Positions 1 through 9,627 of a stretch of DNA of 64,000 nt are shown piece by piece; positions within the stretch are counted from its first letter, which is position 1, and each line of letters starts with the position of its first letter. Below the pieces are notes generated by a model. It made no database searches. It was not told the origin of the DNA and worked only from the letters and a program-made list of their open reading frames with translations. The translations under genes and the position numbers were made by a program. This DNA comes from Viola odorata (Eukaryota > Streptophyta > Magnoliopsida > Malpighiales > Violaceae). The stretch lies in contig OY829539.1 of assembly GCA_963691705.1 (NCBI GenBank), positions 18,274,407-18,338,406 on the forward strand, written 5' to 3'.

Positions 1-114
1 TGTCACAGCAGTTAGTAGTTCATCTAAGACTACTAAGCTAACGTTCACAGGAATCGCGACTCAATTCTTGGAGAAGATATTCGTAGGAGGAATTCTGGGG
101 AATCATCGGGCTCT

Positions 115-2628
115 TTGTTGAGTATGGATGGTAGAGGCAGACAAGTTGGGAAGGGGCAGAATCAAGGGCGTAACAGATCGAAGTCCAGGAAGAGAGGGCA
201 GTCCAAGAATCGCAAGGATATTATGTGCTGGAATTGTCAAAAGACTGGTCACTTCAGGAATCAGTGTACGGCTTCTACGGTTCCTAAACCAAAGAAGAAT
301 AATGATAACTCAGTTAACACGGTGGAAGAAGTTAGTGATGATGCGCTGATTTGTTGTGTTGAGTGTTCTATTGAATCTTGGGTCATGGATTCTGGTGCAT
401 CATTCCATGCCACTCCAAGCAAGGATTCAATGTTAAATTTCAGATCTGGAAATTTTGGCAAAGTTCGTCTTGCTGATGACGAGACTTTGGACATTACAGG
501 TATGGGAGACATCAAAGTCAGAACTTCCTTTGGAATAATCTGGTTGTTAAAAGATGTTAGATATGTTCCTGGACTCAAGAGGATGCTGCTCTCTGTGGGT
601 CAGTTGGATGAGGAAGGGTATCGTCTTATCTTTGGAAACAGACAATGGAAGGTTGTGAAGGGGAATTTGGTTGTTACTCGTGGTGATAAGGTTGGAACTC
701 TTTATACTATGGAACAATCATGTGACGAGGTTAATGCAATCACTGATGATGTTGGTCCATAGACTCTTTGGCACCAAAGGCTTGGGCATATGAGTCAGAA
801 GAGTATGAAGTTGCTGATTTCTAAAGGCAAGATTCTGAAATTGAAGAATATGGAAGTTGGATTCTGTGAACCATGTGTGTTTGGGAAGCAGAAACGAGTT
901 ACTTTTGCAAAATCAGGGAATGTACCCAAGTCTGGGAAGTTAGAACTAGTTCATACAGATGTGTACGGACCGACTACAATTACCTCCTTGGGAGGATCAC
1001 GCTACTATGTCACTTTCATTGATGATGCCACTAGGAAGGTGTGGGTTTATTTTCTGAAAAATAAATCTGACGTGTTTGAAACCTTTAAGAAGTGGAAGGC
1101 GGAAGTTGAAAACCAGACAGGGTTGAAGATTAAGAGCCTGAAATCAGATAATGGGGGTGAATACAGTAGTGATGAGTTCAAAGCCTATTGTGTAGAACAC
1201 GGAATCAGAATGATAAAGACTATTCCTGAGACACCGCAGCAGAATGGAGTTGCAGAGCGAATGAATAGGACTTTGAATGAGAGAGCCAAGAGTATGAGGA
1301 TACATGCAGGTTTGCCAAAGATGTTTTGGGCAGATGCAGTTAGTACAGCGGCATATTTCATTAACAGAGGACCCTCAGTTCCTTTGGGGTTCAAGATTCC
1401 AGAGGAAGAGTGGCAAGAAAAAGAGGTAAATCTCTCACACCTGAGAGTTTTTGGTTGTGTTTCTTATGTGTGGGTTAAAGATTCTGACAGGGATAAGCTT
1501 GATCCTAAAGCAAAGAAGGTTACTTTTATTGGCTATGGCTCAGATGAGATGGGATACCGTTTCTGGGATGAGTTGAACAGGAAAGTCATTAGAAGCAGAG
1601 ATGTCACCTTCAATGAGAATGCAGTGTATAAGGATAAGTTTGCGGCAGATTCTGAAACTACAAAGAAACAAGAAATTAAAGAGCAGATTGTGTTGGAAGA
1701 CATTACAGAGGATGTTCTTGCAGGGGACAGTGGGTGTTTGGCAAACAGAGATGCTGAGGAGGCAGTCCCAGTTGCCCCAGATGTTGCAGTAAGAAGATCA
1801 AATAGAGTTTCGCGACCGCCACAAAGATACTCTCCTTCAGCTTATTACTTACTTTTGACTGAGGATGGTGAGCCTAAGAGTTATTCAGAGGCAATGCAGA
1901 TGGATGATTCAGTTCAGTGGGAGCTAGCCATGAACGAGGAGATGAGTTCGCTTGAGAAGAATGAGACTTGGTCATTGACTAAGTTACCAGCGGGAAAGAA
2001 GGCTTTGCAGAATAAATGGGTGTTCAAGATTAAAGAAGAACTTGATGGCAGCAAGAGATACAAGGCAAGGTTAGTGGTGAAAGGTTTTCAGCAGGAAAAG
2101 GGCATTGACTACAATGAGATTTTTTCTCCGGTTGTCAAGATGACTACTATCAGACTTATTTTGGGTATGGTGGTTTCAAAGGAATTACATCTAGAGCAGC
2201 TAGATGTGAAGACCGCGTTCTTACATGGTGATCTTGAGGAGGACATCTACATGATACAGCCAGAGGGATTTCTAGTAGCTGGGAAAGGGGACATGGTTTG
2301 CAAGCTAAAAAAGAGCTTGTATGGTTTGAAGCAAGCACCAAGACAGTGGTACTTGAAATTTGACAGCTTTATGATGAGGAGTGGGTACACGAGGAGCACT
2401 ATGGATCATCGTTGCTATGTTAAGTAATTTAATTCATCTTATATTATATTGTTGTTGTATGTTGATGACATGTTAATCGCAGGATCTGACATGAGGGAAA
2501 TCAACAAGTTGAAGAGACAGATGTCTCTAGATTTTGAGATGAAGGATTTGGGTCCCTCAAAGCAGATACTTGGTATGAGCATCATCAGAGATAGAAGTGA
2601 AGGTACTCTGAAATTGTCGCAAGGGAAG
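115..2628 (+). pseudogene. copia gag end - protease - integrase - reverse transcriptase (left part)
   Basis: A CCHC zinc knuckle (CWNCQKTGHFRNQC, about 226-267) marks the nucleocapsid end of gag. The protease active site reads DSGAS (about 388-402). Integrase follows with an HLGH...CEPC zinc site, the first catalytic Asp in HTDVYGP (about 951-971), the second in KSDNGGEY, and the Glu in PQQNGVAERMNR. RT has DVKTAFLHGDL and YVDDM. One reading frame runs throughout but is broken by TAG at 760-762, between protease and integrase, and by TAA at 2425-2427, just before the YVDD block. The remainder of RT (2449-2628) ends at the gypsy insertion. It is non-functional as it stands. Confidence 0.93.
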
Positions 2629-3207
2629 TGATAAGATTCGATCTACTTTCTGGAGGATAGTGAAGGATTATGAGCCTTGAGGTCGACTGTCCCTGATGTC
2701 CGATGTACCTGCACGGCGCCGGAGGGAGTCTCCGGCATAAACACTCCGATGCTTAAGTCAGTAATGATTGTATGAAATAGCAGCGCTTTGGCTAGCAATC
2801 TTAGGCTTACCTCCCTCCTTGGAGGCGGAGGTATTTATAGGCGAAATGGAGCATTTCTGAGTGATCATGGTCACAAGAGGCTAACATGCCCGTCAGAGGG
2901 GGTTAGAGTTCCCCGTTAATGGAGTGTGATATCGTCGCGTCAGTGATATGTATGGAGGTAGGCATTACCTAGGCAAGGCAACACCTATGCTTCTCACGGG
3001 ATGCCTGGTCAGGCCTGGGATGGGGTAACGCCCTGTGTCATGATGAAGTGACGTGTGGGACCCCCTCGCTGGTGTCGACCATCCCAACGCCAGTTACACA
3101 TAGGGAGGCGATGGCCTCGACGCTACCGGGGCGGTAAGAGCAGCTTTTTCTTCCTTCCATGGTATATAGGACGAAAATGCCCTTTGTTGTCAGGGATATT
3201 GTTATCA
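2629..3207 (-). repeat. 3' LTR of the Tat gypsy element (left side)
   Basis: The 579-bp terminal repeat has inverted ends TGATAA...TTATCA and matches 18600-19178 in length with no indels. On the minus strand it contains a TATA box (CCTATAAATACC, near 2830). Its last 260 bp in plus coordinates (2948-3207) are duplicated at 4547-4806. Confidence 0.92.
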
Positions 3208-3608
3208 TAAGCCCAACCGAAAATGAGCTCGAGTGTTTACCAAGGGTTATCGCTTCTTCTTCGGTCTTGCCGAGTCGGCTGTTTTTCATGTGTTAGGGAT
3301 GACTTGTCTAAAAAATGTATTTCTTCCGATCGCCATTCTTCTTTGCCTATAAATTGTCTTTTGTCGTGCTACTTTTTTCATGACTGCTTTTGCACTTCCT
3401 CTAGCTTTCGACTATGGATGATCTTACGAAGAACTTTCTGATCTCGAAGGCGCACGGCCTGAAGAACCTTGTTGAGTCTGACATCGGCTTCCTGGAGACC
3501 ATGCTGACCAAAACCTCTGAAGATATCCTGGAGCTTCAGGGGATGATGGCCCCTTTGCTGTCCAGACAAGGGGCTGCTTCTATGGAGGATTTTAATCCTA
3601 TACGGAAT
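2948..3608. repeat. 661-bp segmental duplication, copy A (LTR end plus internal sequence)
   Basis: It is collinear and equal in length with 4547-5207, with about four substitutions by eye. It consists of the last 260 bp of the LTR and 401 bp of internal sequence, including the first 65 codons of the small antisense ORF. At 3609 it stops abruptly against unrelated sequence. Confidence 0.9.
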
Positions 3609-3611
3609 TGA
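3414..3611 (+). pseudogene. truncated duplicate of the 126-aa antisense protein gene
   Basis: The first 65 codons equal those at 5013-5207, with TATA box CCTATAAAT at 3346-3354. The copy is cut at 3608 by the foreign gypsy fragment and stops at once (TGA at 3609-3611). It is a by-product of the 661-bp duplication. Confidence 0.85.
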
Positions 3612-4546
3612 TACGATCCTGGTTCCTTAGGATGCGTAGCACCAATTTTTGATCTTTGTTCAAGGATGGATTTCCTGCGGAATAGATAGAATAGATAGAA
3701 CTCACTTGCACAATTAAGACCTACTGAACGCTAAGCAACAGCCAACCAAAATCCAAACAAGAGAGGGTCCTTGTGAATGATAAACTTGCACAACTAAGAC
3801 CTGCTGAACGCTAAGCAACAGCCAACCAAAGTCCGAACAAGAAGATAAACAACAAGTAGGATGCAATTCTAAGATTTACTTGTATACGACTCAAGTATTG
3901 CGGACTCAAGAAGAACAAGGTTCAACCAACTTGAACAAGGGGCGGAGATTGAAGAGAATATCTCAATTTATCAAATAACAGCCAACTTAATAAAGTGGCC
4001 AAGTGGTTCCTTAAATAGGTTACAAACAAACCCTAATAGCAAACCAAATAGGAATAGAAGTAGGACTTCTAAAATAGGAAGATAACTTAACTAATTAAAA
4101 CTGTCTAATTAACTAATTAAGCTAAAATAATTAAAGTCAACAACTTAAACTTCAGTCAACGCGTGCTTCTGGACACGCGAAACGGGCAGGAGCCGTTTTG
4201 AGCAATCGGCACGCGAGACAGATGAGTGAAACGGCAATGGCTGAGTGAAACGGTCAAGTGCCGATTTAAGCGAAACGGACAAGAGCCGTTTTTGAACGAA
4301 TCGGACAAGAGCCGTTTTGGTGACAAACGGTCAAGTGCCGTTTCTGGCAGAATCATCTTCGGGCATTGTGAATGTAAGGAGATTCACAACTCTTGGTGTC
4401 TTCTCTCTAAGTGCAGCTTCCTCACTTGTCCTCTCACATTCCAGCTCCTTGTGAATGAGAGAAGACAAACGGTCTTGAAGCTTTCTAGCTCTGGCTCGAG
4501 TCATGGGACCAGCTGGTGGTAACGGTAGTTGGATGCGTGGATTCGC
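3609..4546 (-). mobile_element. fragment of a second gypsy element (pol C terminus, 3' UTR and probable LTR)
   Basis: This 938-bp filler lies between the two 661-bp copies. On the minus strand, 4546-4331 encodes GPMTRARARKLQDRLSSLI, the type of motif found at the extreme C terminus of many plant gypsy polyproteins, and stops at 4331. An array of short hairpins follows (4179-4345). A possible LTR follows that, starting TGTTGACTTTAATT near 4142 and ending GATCGTATCA at 3609. No target duplication flanks it, so it probably came in with the rearrangement and not by its own transposition. The exact LTR start is uncertain. Confidence 0.6.
4179..4345. repeat. array of short imperfect hairpins (AAACGG-N7-CCGTTT)
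   Basis: About five degenerate copies of a palindromic unit lie within 170 bp, for example AAACGGTCAAGTGCCGTTT, AAACGGACAAGAGCCGTTT and AATCGGACAAGAGCCGTTT. Each can fold into a 5-6 bp stem with a 7-nt loop. The array starts just past the end of the gypsy pol fragment, that is, in its 3' UTR. No function is known to me. Confidence 0.75.
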
Positions 4547-5207
4547 ATGTATGGAGGTAGGCATTACCTAGGCAAGGCAACACCTATGCTTCTCACGGGA
4601 TGCCTGGTTAGGCCTGGGATGGGGTAACGCCCTGTGTCATGATGAAGTGACGTGTGGGACCCCCTTGCTGGTGTCGACCATCCCAGCGCCAGTTACACAT
4701 AGGGAGGCGATGGCCTCGACGCTACCGGGGCGGTAAGAGCAGCTTTTTCTTCCTTCCATGGTATATAGGACGAAAATGCCCTTTGTTGTCAGGGATATTG
4801 TTATCATAAGCCCAACCGAAAATGAGCTCGAGTGTTTACCAAGGGTTATCGCTTCTTCTTCGGTCTTGCCGAGTCGGCTGTTTTTCATGTGTTAGGGATG
4901 ACTTGTCTAAAAAATGTATTTCTTCCAATCGCCATTCTTCTTTGCCTATAAATTGTCTTTTGTCGTGCTACTTTTTTCATGACTGCTTTTGCACTTCCTC
5001 TAGCTTTCGACTATGGATGATCTTACGAAGAACTTTCTGATCTCGAAGGCGCACGGCCTGAAGAACCTTGTTGAGTCTGACATCGGCTTCCTGGAGACCA
5101 TGCTGACCAAAACCTCTGAAGATATCCTGGAGCTTCAGGGGATGATGGCCCCTTTGCTGTCCAGACAAGGGGCTGCTTCTATGGAGGATTTTAATCCTAT
5201 ACGGAAT
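4547..5207. repeat. 661-bp segmental duplication, copy A' (continues into intact sequence)
   Basis: This is the second copy of 2948-3608. It starts inside LTR sequence with no LTR boundary at its left, and continues without a break into the rest of the small ORF at 5013-5393, so it is the original internal sequence. Identity to copy A (about 99.4%) is higher than that of the two LTRs, so the duplication looks younger than the insertion. Confidence 0.9.
4945..4953 (+). promoter_or_regulatory. TATA box of the 126-aa antisense gene
   Basis: CCTATAAAT lies about 60 bp upstream of the ATG at 5013. It is directed opposite to gag-pol and is preserved in the duplicate at 3346-3354. Upstream at 4804-4823 lies the block ATAAGCCCAACCGAAAATGA, seen also at 3205-3224 and, with one base changed, at 5549-5568 in front of the next antisense gene. 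Confidence 0.55.
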
Positions 5208-5393
5208 GTGTCAAAACTGGCTGTTGCGATCTCCCGCATCGAGGTGACCATTATCATGTTGCAGCATAGGAAAGACCTGCTGGCGTGCTGCTTGAAGGGC
5301 TTGAGGGTTTCCTTCGCCGAACTGTCTCTAGTGGCGGATGCTCTGGGGGAGATCCCTACTGCTCTTGAGGATGATGCTGGGTCTCATGCTTGA
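5013..5393 (+). CDS. small helical protein, antisense to the gypsy gag-pol (126 aa), function unknown
   Basis: This is an intact 126-codon ORF on the strand opposite to gag-pol. It has a TATA box at 4945 and an AATAAA signal at 5467-5472. The protein lacks a signal peptide or membrane segment and looks largely helical with an acidic tail (EDDAGS). I do not know the family. It aligns without gaps to the 127-aa protein at 39806-40189: nine identities in the first 38 columns (M1, D2, K6, A13, D23, I24, E28, T34, D37). With one 3-residue shift there are 14 identities in the last 45 columns, including AEL, an L.A.A spacing and IPT. The second protein lies in a mariner-like element, so the two carriers share a gene family. 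An RNA-binding, regulatory or structural role is possible but not shown. Confidence 0.7.
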   Translation: MDDLTKNFLISKAHGLKNLVESDIGFLETMLTKTSEDILELQGMMAPLLSRQGAASMEDFNPIRNVSKLAVAISRIEVTIIMLQHRKDLLACCLKGLRVSFAELSLVADALGEIPTALEDDAGSHA

Positions 5394-5466
5394 CTCTTAG
5401 TTGTTGTTCTCTTGTTTTACTGCTTTCTGTGTAGACTCTTTGGGTGCTTAGGCTGTTCAGGTCGTA

Positions 5467-5472
5467 AATAAA
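5467..5472 (+). terminator. poly(A) signal AATAAA after the 126-aa gene
   Basis: AATAAA lies 74 bp past the stop codon at 5393 and is followed by T-rich sequence. It suggests that this ORF is its own transcription unit. Confidence 0.5.
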
Positions 5473-5803
5473 ATGTTGCTTTAACTGTTATTCTGTCTTC
5501 TACCTTTGATCTCTTACCGTTTGCTGTTATAGTCAGGTATGGTTGTTATAAGCCCAACCAAAAATGAGTCTTTTCTTGCCATGAGGTGTTTTAGTGCTTT
5601 GAGTTTTGGCAATAAATGTTTTACTCGATCCTCTCTTATGCCGCGCTCCCATAACTGGGCAGTTTTTTGGTGCCTTTTGATTGGCGCCGTTCTCGAATAG
5701 TTGCGTGCGCCTCATCAGATTCTGTAATCATGATTGTTCTTCTCCAAGTGCACTTATTGCATTCAAGGGACATGCAAAGAGATCGGGATATCTTTTTCCT
5801 TGG

Positions 5804-5813
5804 CTATTTAAAG
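5804..5813 (+). promoter_or_regulatory. TATA box of the second antisense gene
   Basis: CTATTTAAAG lies about 70 bp upstream of the ATG at 5882. The ATAAGCCCAACC block at 5549 lies about 255 bp further upstream, as in front of the first antisense gene. Confidence 0.5.
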
Positions 5814-5881
5814 GGGTTTTTCTCTCCTTTTCCTTGTTCACCTTCTTCTTCTTATTTCATTTCTTGGGTTTTTGTGATTTA

Positions 5882-6365
5882 ATGGCAGATTCCTACTTTC
5901 TTGATACTGCGGCGCGCGACTCTCCGCCGACTCCTCCAACTTCGCCAGATTCAGACAATCCTCCTTCCTCACCTCCATAGAGGCCTACCAAACGTTTTGC
6001 CAAACGTCGGGGTCGCAAGAACCCAAAGAAAATGAAGAAGACCTTTGAATCTTTTTTCGCCAGTTATGAGCCTCACTACTTCGCGCTACAGAAAGGTGAT
6101 GAAGCGTCACCATCTGCCCCTTGTCCTCCCTCAGAGGAGAGTCTCTGCTCAGAATGCCGACTCAGGACCAGTCGTATTCACTATAGGAGAAAGCTCCTGC
6201 GCCGCTTCGCTAGAGGAGGATGCTCCCGCGACAAGCCCAATGCCCAAGCTTTACCAAAGGCCCTGCAGGATTGATGAGCCTTTTCCTCCTTACAACGGAG
6301 GCCTGCCGCTCTCGGATGATGACGGTGTTTTCTACTATGACATGTACTATCCCGACGAGGATTAG
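5882..6365 (+). pseudogene. antisense gene 2: proline-rich/basic then acidic small protein, broken
   Basis: The ATG at 5882 opens a Pro/Ser-rich N terminus (TPPTSPDSDNPPSSPP). TAG at 5978-5980 interrupts it; CAG-to-TAG would explain this. A very basic stretch follows (KRFAKRRGRKNPKKMKK). Near 6120-6160 coding potential moves to another frame, which ends in an acidic, Tyr-rich tail (GVFYYDMYYPDED) at 6365. Promoter (5804) and poly(A) signal (AATAAA, 6411-6416) surround it. Reading it as one gene with a stop and a frameshift is inference from composition; I recognise no domain. The basic stretch could bind nucleic acid. Confidence 0.5.
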
Positions 6366-6872
6366 TGGCCTAGCGTTAGGTTTGCTGTAGATGCTGTAGG
6401 GCTTTTAATCAATAAACTGATGTTTTTCTTTGCCTTGCCATTGTGCGAATTTGTCGATAGCTGATATAAAAATGTTAGCTTTGTTGCGTCAAGTTCTCTG
6501 TAACTGTTTTAACTTGGCCAATCATTAACTGCCACTTGGTAGGTCGTGGCGAGTAACTGCTTGCTTCTAACTTCTGAGCATCATTCCACGTGGCTTCTTT
6601 CTTTTACACGCGTCCTTGCGCGACTGGTGGTTTAATTAATGTTGTGACACTTTGGGTCTTTAAAAGAGATTATCTTCTCTTTCTAATGCTTTTTGCTCTT
6701 ATTTCAAATTTTCTCCTTCTTATATTTTCTGCAAGGTTCTCTTCCGCCCTTCGTCCTTCGCCGATTCCGCCCGCGGATCTCTCCCTTCGAGGTATCACTC
6801 CATCCCTTCAGATTTTCTGTTCATTAGTTTATTATAGTTGTGATTAAAACCAAACGATTTTTTTGGAGACCC
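6366..6872 (+). promoter_or_regulatory. intergenic/promoter region before antisense gene 3
   Basis: About 500 bp without a supported ORF. It contains a G-box-like CCACGTGG near 6587 and a weak TATA-like TCTTTAAAAG near 6656. A possible 5' UTR with a GT start near 6791 follows. Confidence 0.35.
6411..6416 (+). terminator. poly(A) signal AATAAA after antisense gene 2
   Basis: AATAAA lies 46 bp past the last stop of antisense gene 2. Confidence 0.45.
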
Positions 6873-8967
6873 ATGGATCCAGAAATCGTACGATCACCCA
6901 GTATTTTCACTTGCGATGTGGTTTTAAACGCTGAATTGGAGGAGAATGGTATTACTTTCCTTCCCGGGTGCGTCCCCACCATTCCCGAGGGTGACATGCG
7001 CCTTCACGATCCTCTGTGGGGAAACTATAGAATGGTCTACTTTAAAATATTTCTCTATGGCTTTCGTCTCCCAGTTCATGACTCAATAATAGCACTACTG
7101 CGAGAGTACGAGCTTAATCCTGCCCAGATAACTCCTTCTTCCTGGTGTGGGGTTTCTGCCTTTCTTCGCGCTTGCGAGTTGGAGGGCATTCTCGCCCCAT
7201 CTCTTAATTTATTTCACAAATTCTTTAGCATGACTTGTCACGATTGTTTAATCAGCATTACTCCAAGGTGGGACGACGCGTTTGTGCAGTCGTTCTGGCA
7301 GTGATTTTGTGGTTTTGAGAGGACTGTGGCTGACTGGAAAAATAGCTTTTTTATTCTTGAGCTACCATCTCGTTGGTGGCGTTGTGGCTTTAATCAAGAG
7401 CTTGTAGGTCCTCTTTGGCCAAACCCAGCGGTGTTGACTAGGAGCGAGCTTGATCAAGCTAACGCTTTGTTGGATAGAAGTACTCGTTATCGCATTCGAG
7501 AATTCGCTTCGTACAAGCTTCTAAACGAGTGCGTTATGGGTGAGTTTGTCTTTCTCCGCCTTTTCCTTCTTTCATCCTTTTATGTTCTCACATATTCCAT
7601 TATCAGGGGATACTGACGGGCAGCCCTTAAGGGGAACTAGCGCCCCTCTGAATGTAATGCCGCTCAGAACTATGCCGGTCTCCCCTCCTTCCCCACGTTC
7701 CGATCCTCGAGGCGCTCCGCCCAAAAGGGGAAAAACAAAGACAGTCGCTGGGAGGGGGCGAGGGCTCGTTATCTCCGCGCGAGCTTCCCGCTTTATCGAT
7801 AATTGGTTGCCGCCTCGTCAGGGGAGAATAAATATAAGTCGGCTTGTGACTCGGCTAGTTGATAGTGATGATAGCAGCCCAAGCGAAGATGCGGACGCCA
7901 AGCCAGACCTTCGTCATGCCTCCTCGCTTCAGCGAAAGAAATTGAGGGTAAGCATAGATGGGCAGGCCACCGGGACTTCTTCTGATCATGCTGTCACAAG
8001 TGTTGCCGCAGCACCTGCCGCTTCATCTTCAGCAAGAATTTCTCAAACAGCGGTAGGTGCTGACGCGTCGACGGTCTGTCCCCCTACCGCTGCTACAGTC
8101 TCATTGGTGACAGATTCTCCTCCGTCGCCCAACGCTCCTGACTCTCTCATCTCTCAATGTATTCCTGACGTTGCGACAACGACTTCTCCAACTTCCAAAC
8201 TACCGCTCACGGCTCTTCCTCGATTGTTTTTTAGTTCTATTTCCGAGGTGAGTAATAAAGCTTCTCCTCCGACTCCGATGATTAATCTCTCTCCTGATGG
8301 GCCTAAAGGGACTCCGCGTTATCGTATGGACCTGACGGGCTTTGGCTTCAACAACCTCCGTGCTGCAGGAGTAGAAAATCCCTTCTCAAGGGACGAGTTT
8401 ACCGCGCCTCTGATAGGAGAAATGATGCGCTCCTCTTCAGAGAAAGAGAAATTTCTTCAGCTTTCACCGGAAGCTCGCTGTAGGCATGTTGTGAATGATT
8501 CTCTTGATATCTTCCGCTATTTTCACTATGCGGTAGAGGCTTTTGACGACGAGATGTGAGATTCAGCCCGCGCCATACGTGCTCAGAAGGTGCAGCTTGA
8601 TCGGTCGTTAGAACAGACAGGGTTGCTGACGCGTCTTTACGACGATTCGCAGAGAGAACTGAGTAGAGAAAAGCCCAAAGGGAAAGCGATAGCCGATGTT
8701 CTGAAGGCGGAGTTAGCTTTGGAAAGAGAGAAAAATATTCTTCTTCGTGAAGAGATGCTGGCTCGAGACGAGGAATTTTCTAGGCTTCCGCTAAAGATGG
8801 AGCTTTGGAAGAAGAAAGTCCTGGAGGCCCTCACTTCTGGGCTCGCTGCCCATTTTGGGAGCGGTTCCTTCAATCCGACCGATGTTGCTGATTGTGTTTC
8901 TTCCATAATAGACAAAGTAAATAAAGATGGAAATGATGCGTCTTCCTCCGGGGGAGAGAAAATCTGA
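6873..8967 (+). pseudogene. antisense gene 3: plant 'putative gypsy type transposon' domain protein (PF04195-like), two stops
   Basis: The ATG at 6873 starts a protein whose first 160 residues match my knowledge of the PF04195 pattern found in plant retroelements (FLYGFRLPVHDSIIALLREY, then SSWCGVSAFLRACEL, then LFHKFFSM). A 67-bp intron with clean borders (GTGAGT at 7540, CAG ending 7606) joins ...CVMG to GDTDG in frame. A long Ser/Pro/Ala-rich middle and a charged, helical C terminus (8590-8967) follow. TGA codons at 7302-7304 and 8557-8559 interrupt an otherwise continuous frame; both would arise from TGG by G-to-A. The strand is opposite to gag-pol and it lies between integrase and the 3' LTR, where Grande/Tat elements are known to have antisense ORFs. 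Its function is unknown. Confidence 0.75.
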
Positions 8968-9627
8968 TGACGGTTACGGTGGCATGCAACGACTTTTCTC
9001 TTTGATTGTTGTCCTCTCTGTTTGTATTTATTCTTCAATTTATCACTCGCTTTTCCCGAGAACATTTATCATTTGCTATTCTTGTTATAAGGCTGACGCT
9101 TTCACTGTTATTGATGTTTTTCCCTCAAACGCTGGGTTTGTCGTATTACCGATGTTACTGGTGCTGCCGCGTTATTTCGTGAGATTGCGTGTCAAAGTTG
9201 ATGCTGCTTTTCAGAGCATTAAATGCTTATGAATCCCCTCACTAATGCGATCAAAAAATGATGATGAGAAAGGACACGTGTCTTTCTTATGGTGAAGCGT
9301 TTGAGATGGGCAGCTTCTAGGGAATAGCGGGGATTGAAGCGTTCCTCTTTTGAAGTTGTGTCCTTCGCGCGTGTCGCGCCCTTTCATTGTGCTATCTCGC
9401 CATGTGTCAGTTGCTGACTAGTCACACCCTTTCAACCCCTTTTAGGGTTATATAATGTTTTTCTCCCCGTGCCTTTTTCTTTTTTATCTCTTTCCCCGCT
9501 CATTGCTTCCTTCTGAAAATAACTCACGCCGTTTCTTCTTCTTCGCTTTGAGATTCTTGGGATTTTCTTTTACGAAGGTACACACATTACTTCCTTCTTT
9601 TATTTTCTTTTTCCTTTTTTACTGGCT
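8968..9627 (+). promoter_or_regulatory. intergenic/promoter region before antisense gene 4
   Basis: No supported ORF. It holds a palindromic G-box GACACGTGTC near 9275 and a TATA box GTTATATAATG at 9448-9458, about 170 bp upstream of the ATG at 9628. This is a further sign that each antisense gene has its own promoter. Confidence 0.45.

Noticed and set aside
3038..4888. Minus-strand ORFs 3038-3289 and 4637-4888 (also 19009-19266) as a conserved gene in three copies
   Set aside because: They are LTR sequence shared by the two LTRs and the 661-bp duplicate; identity reflects the repeat, not coding constraint.
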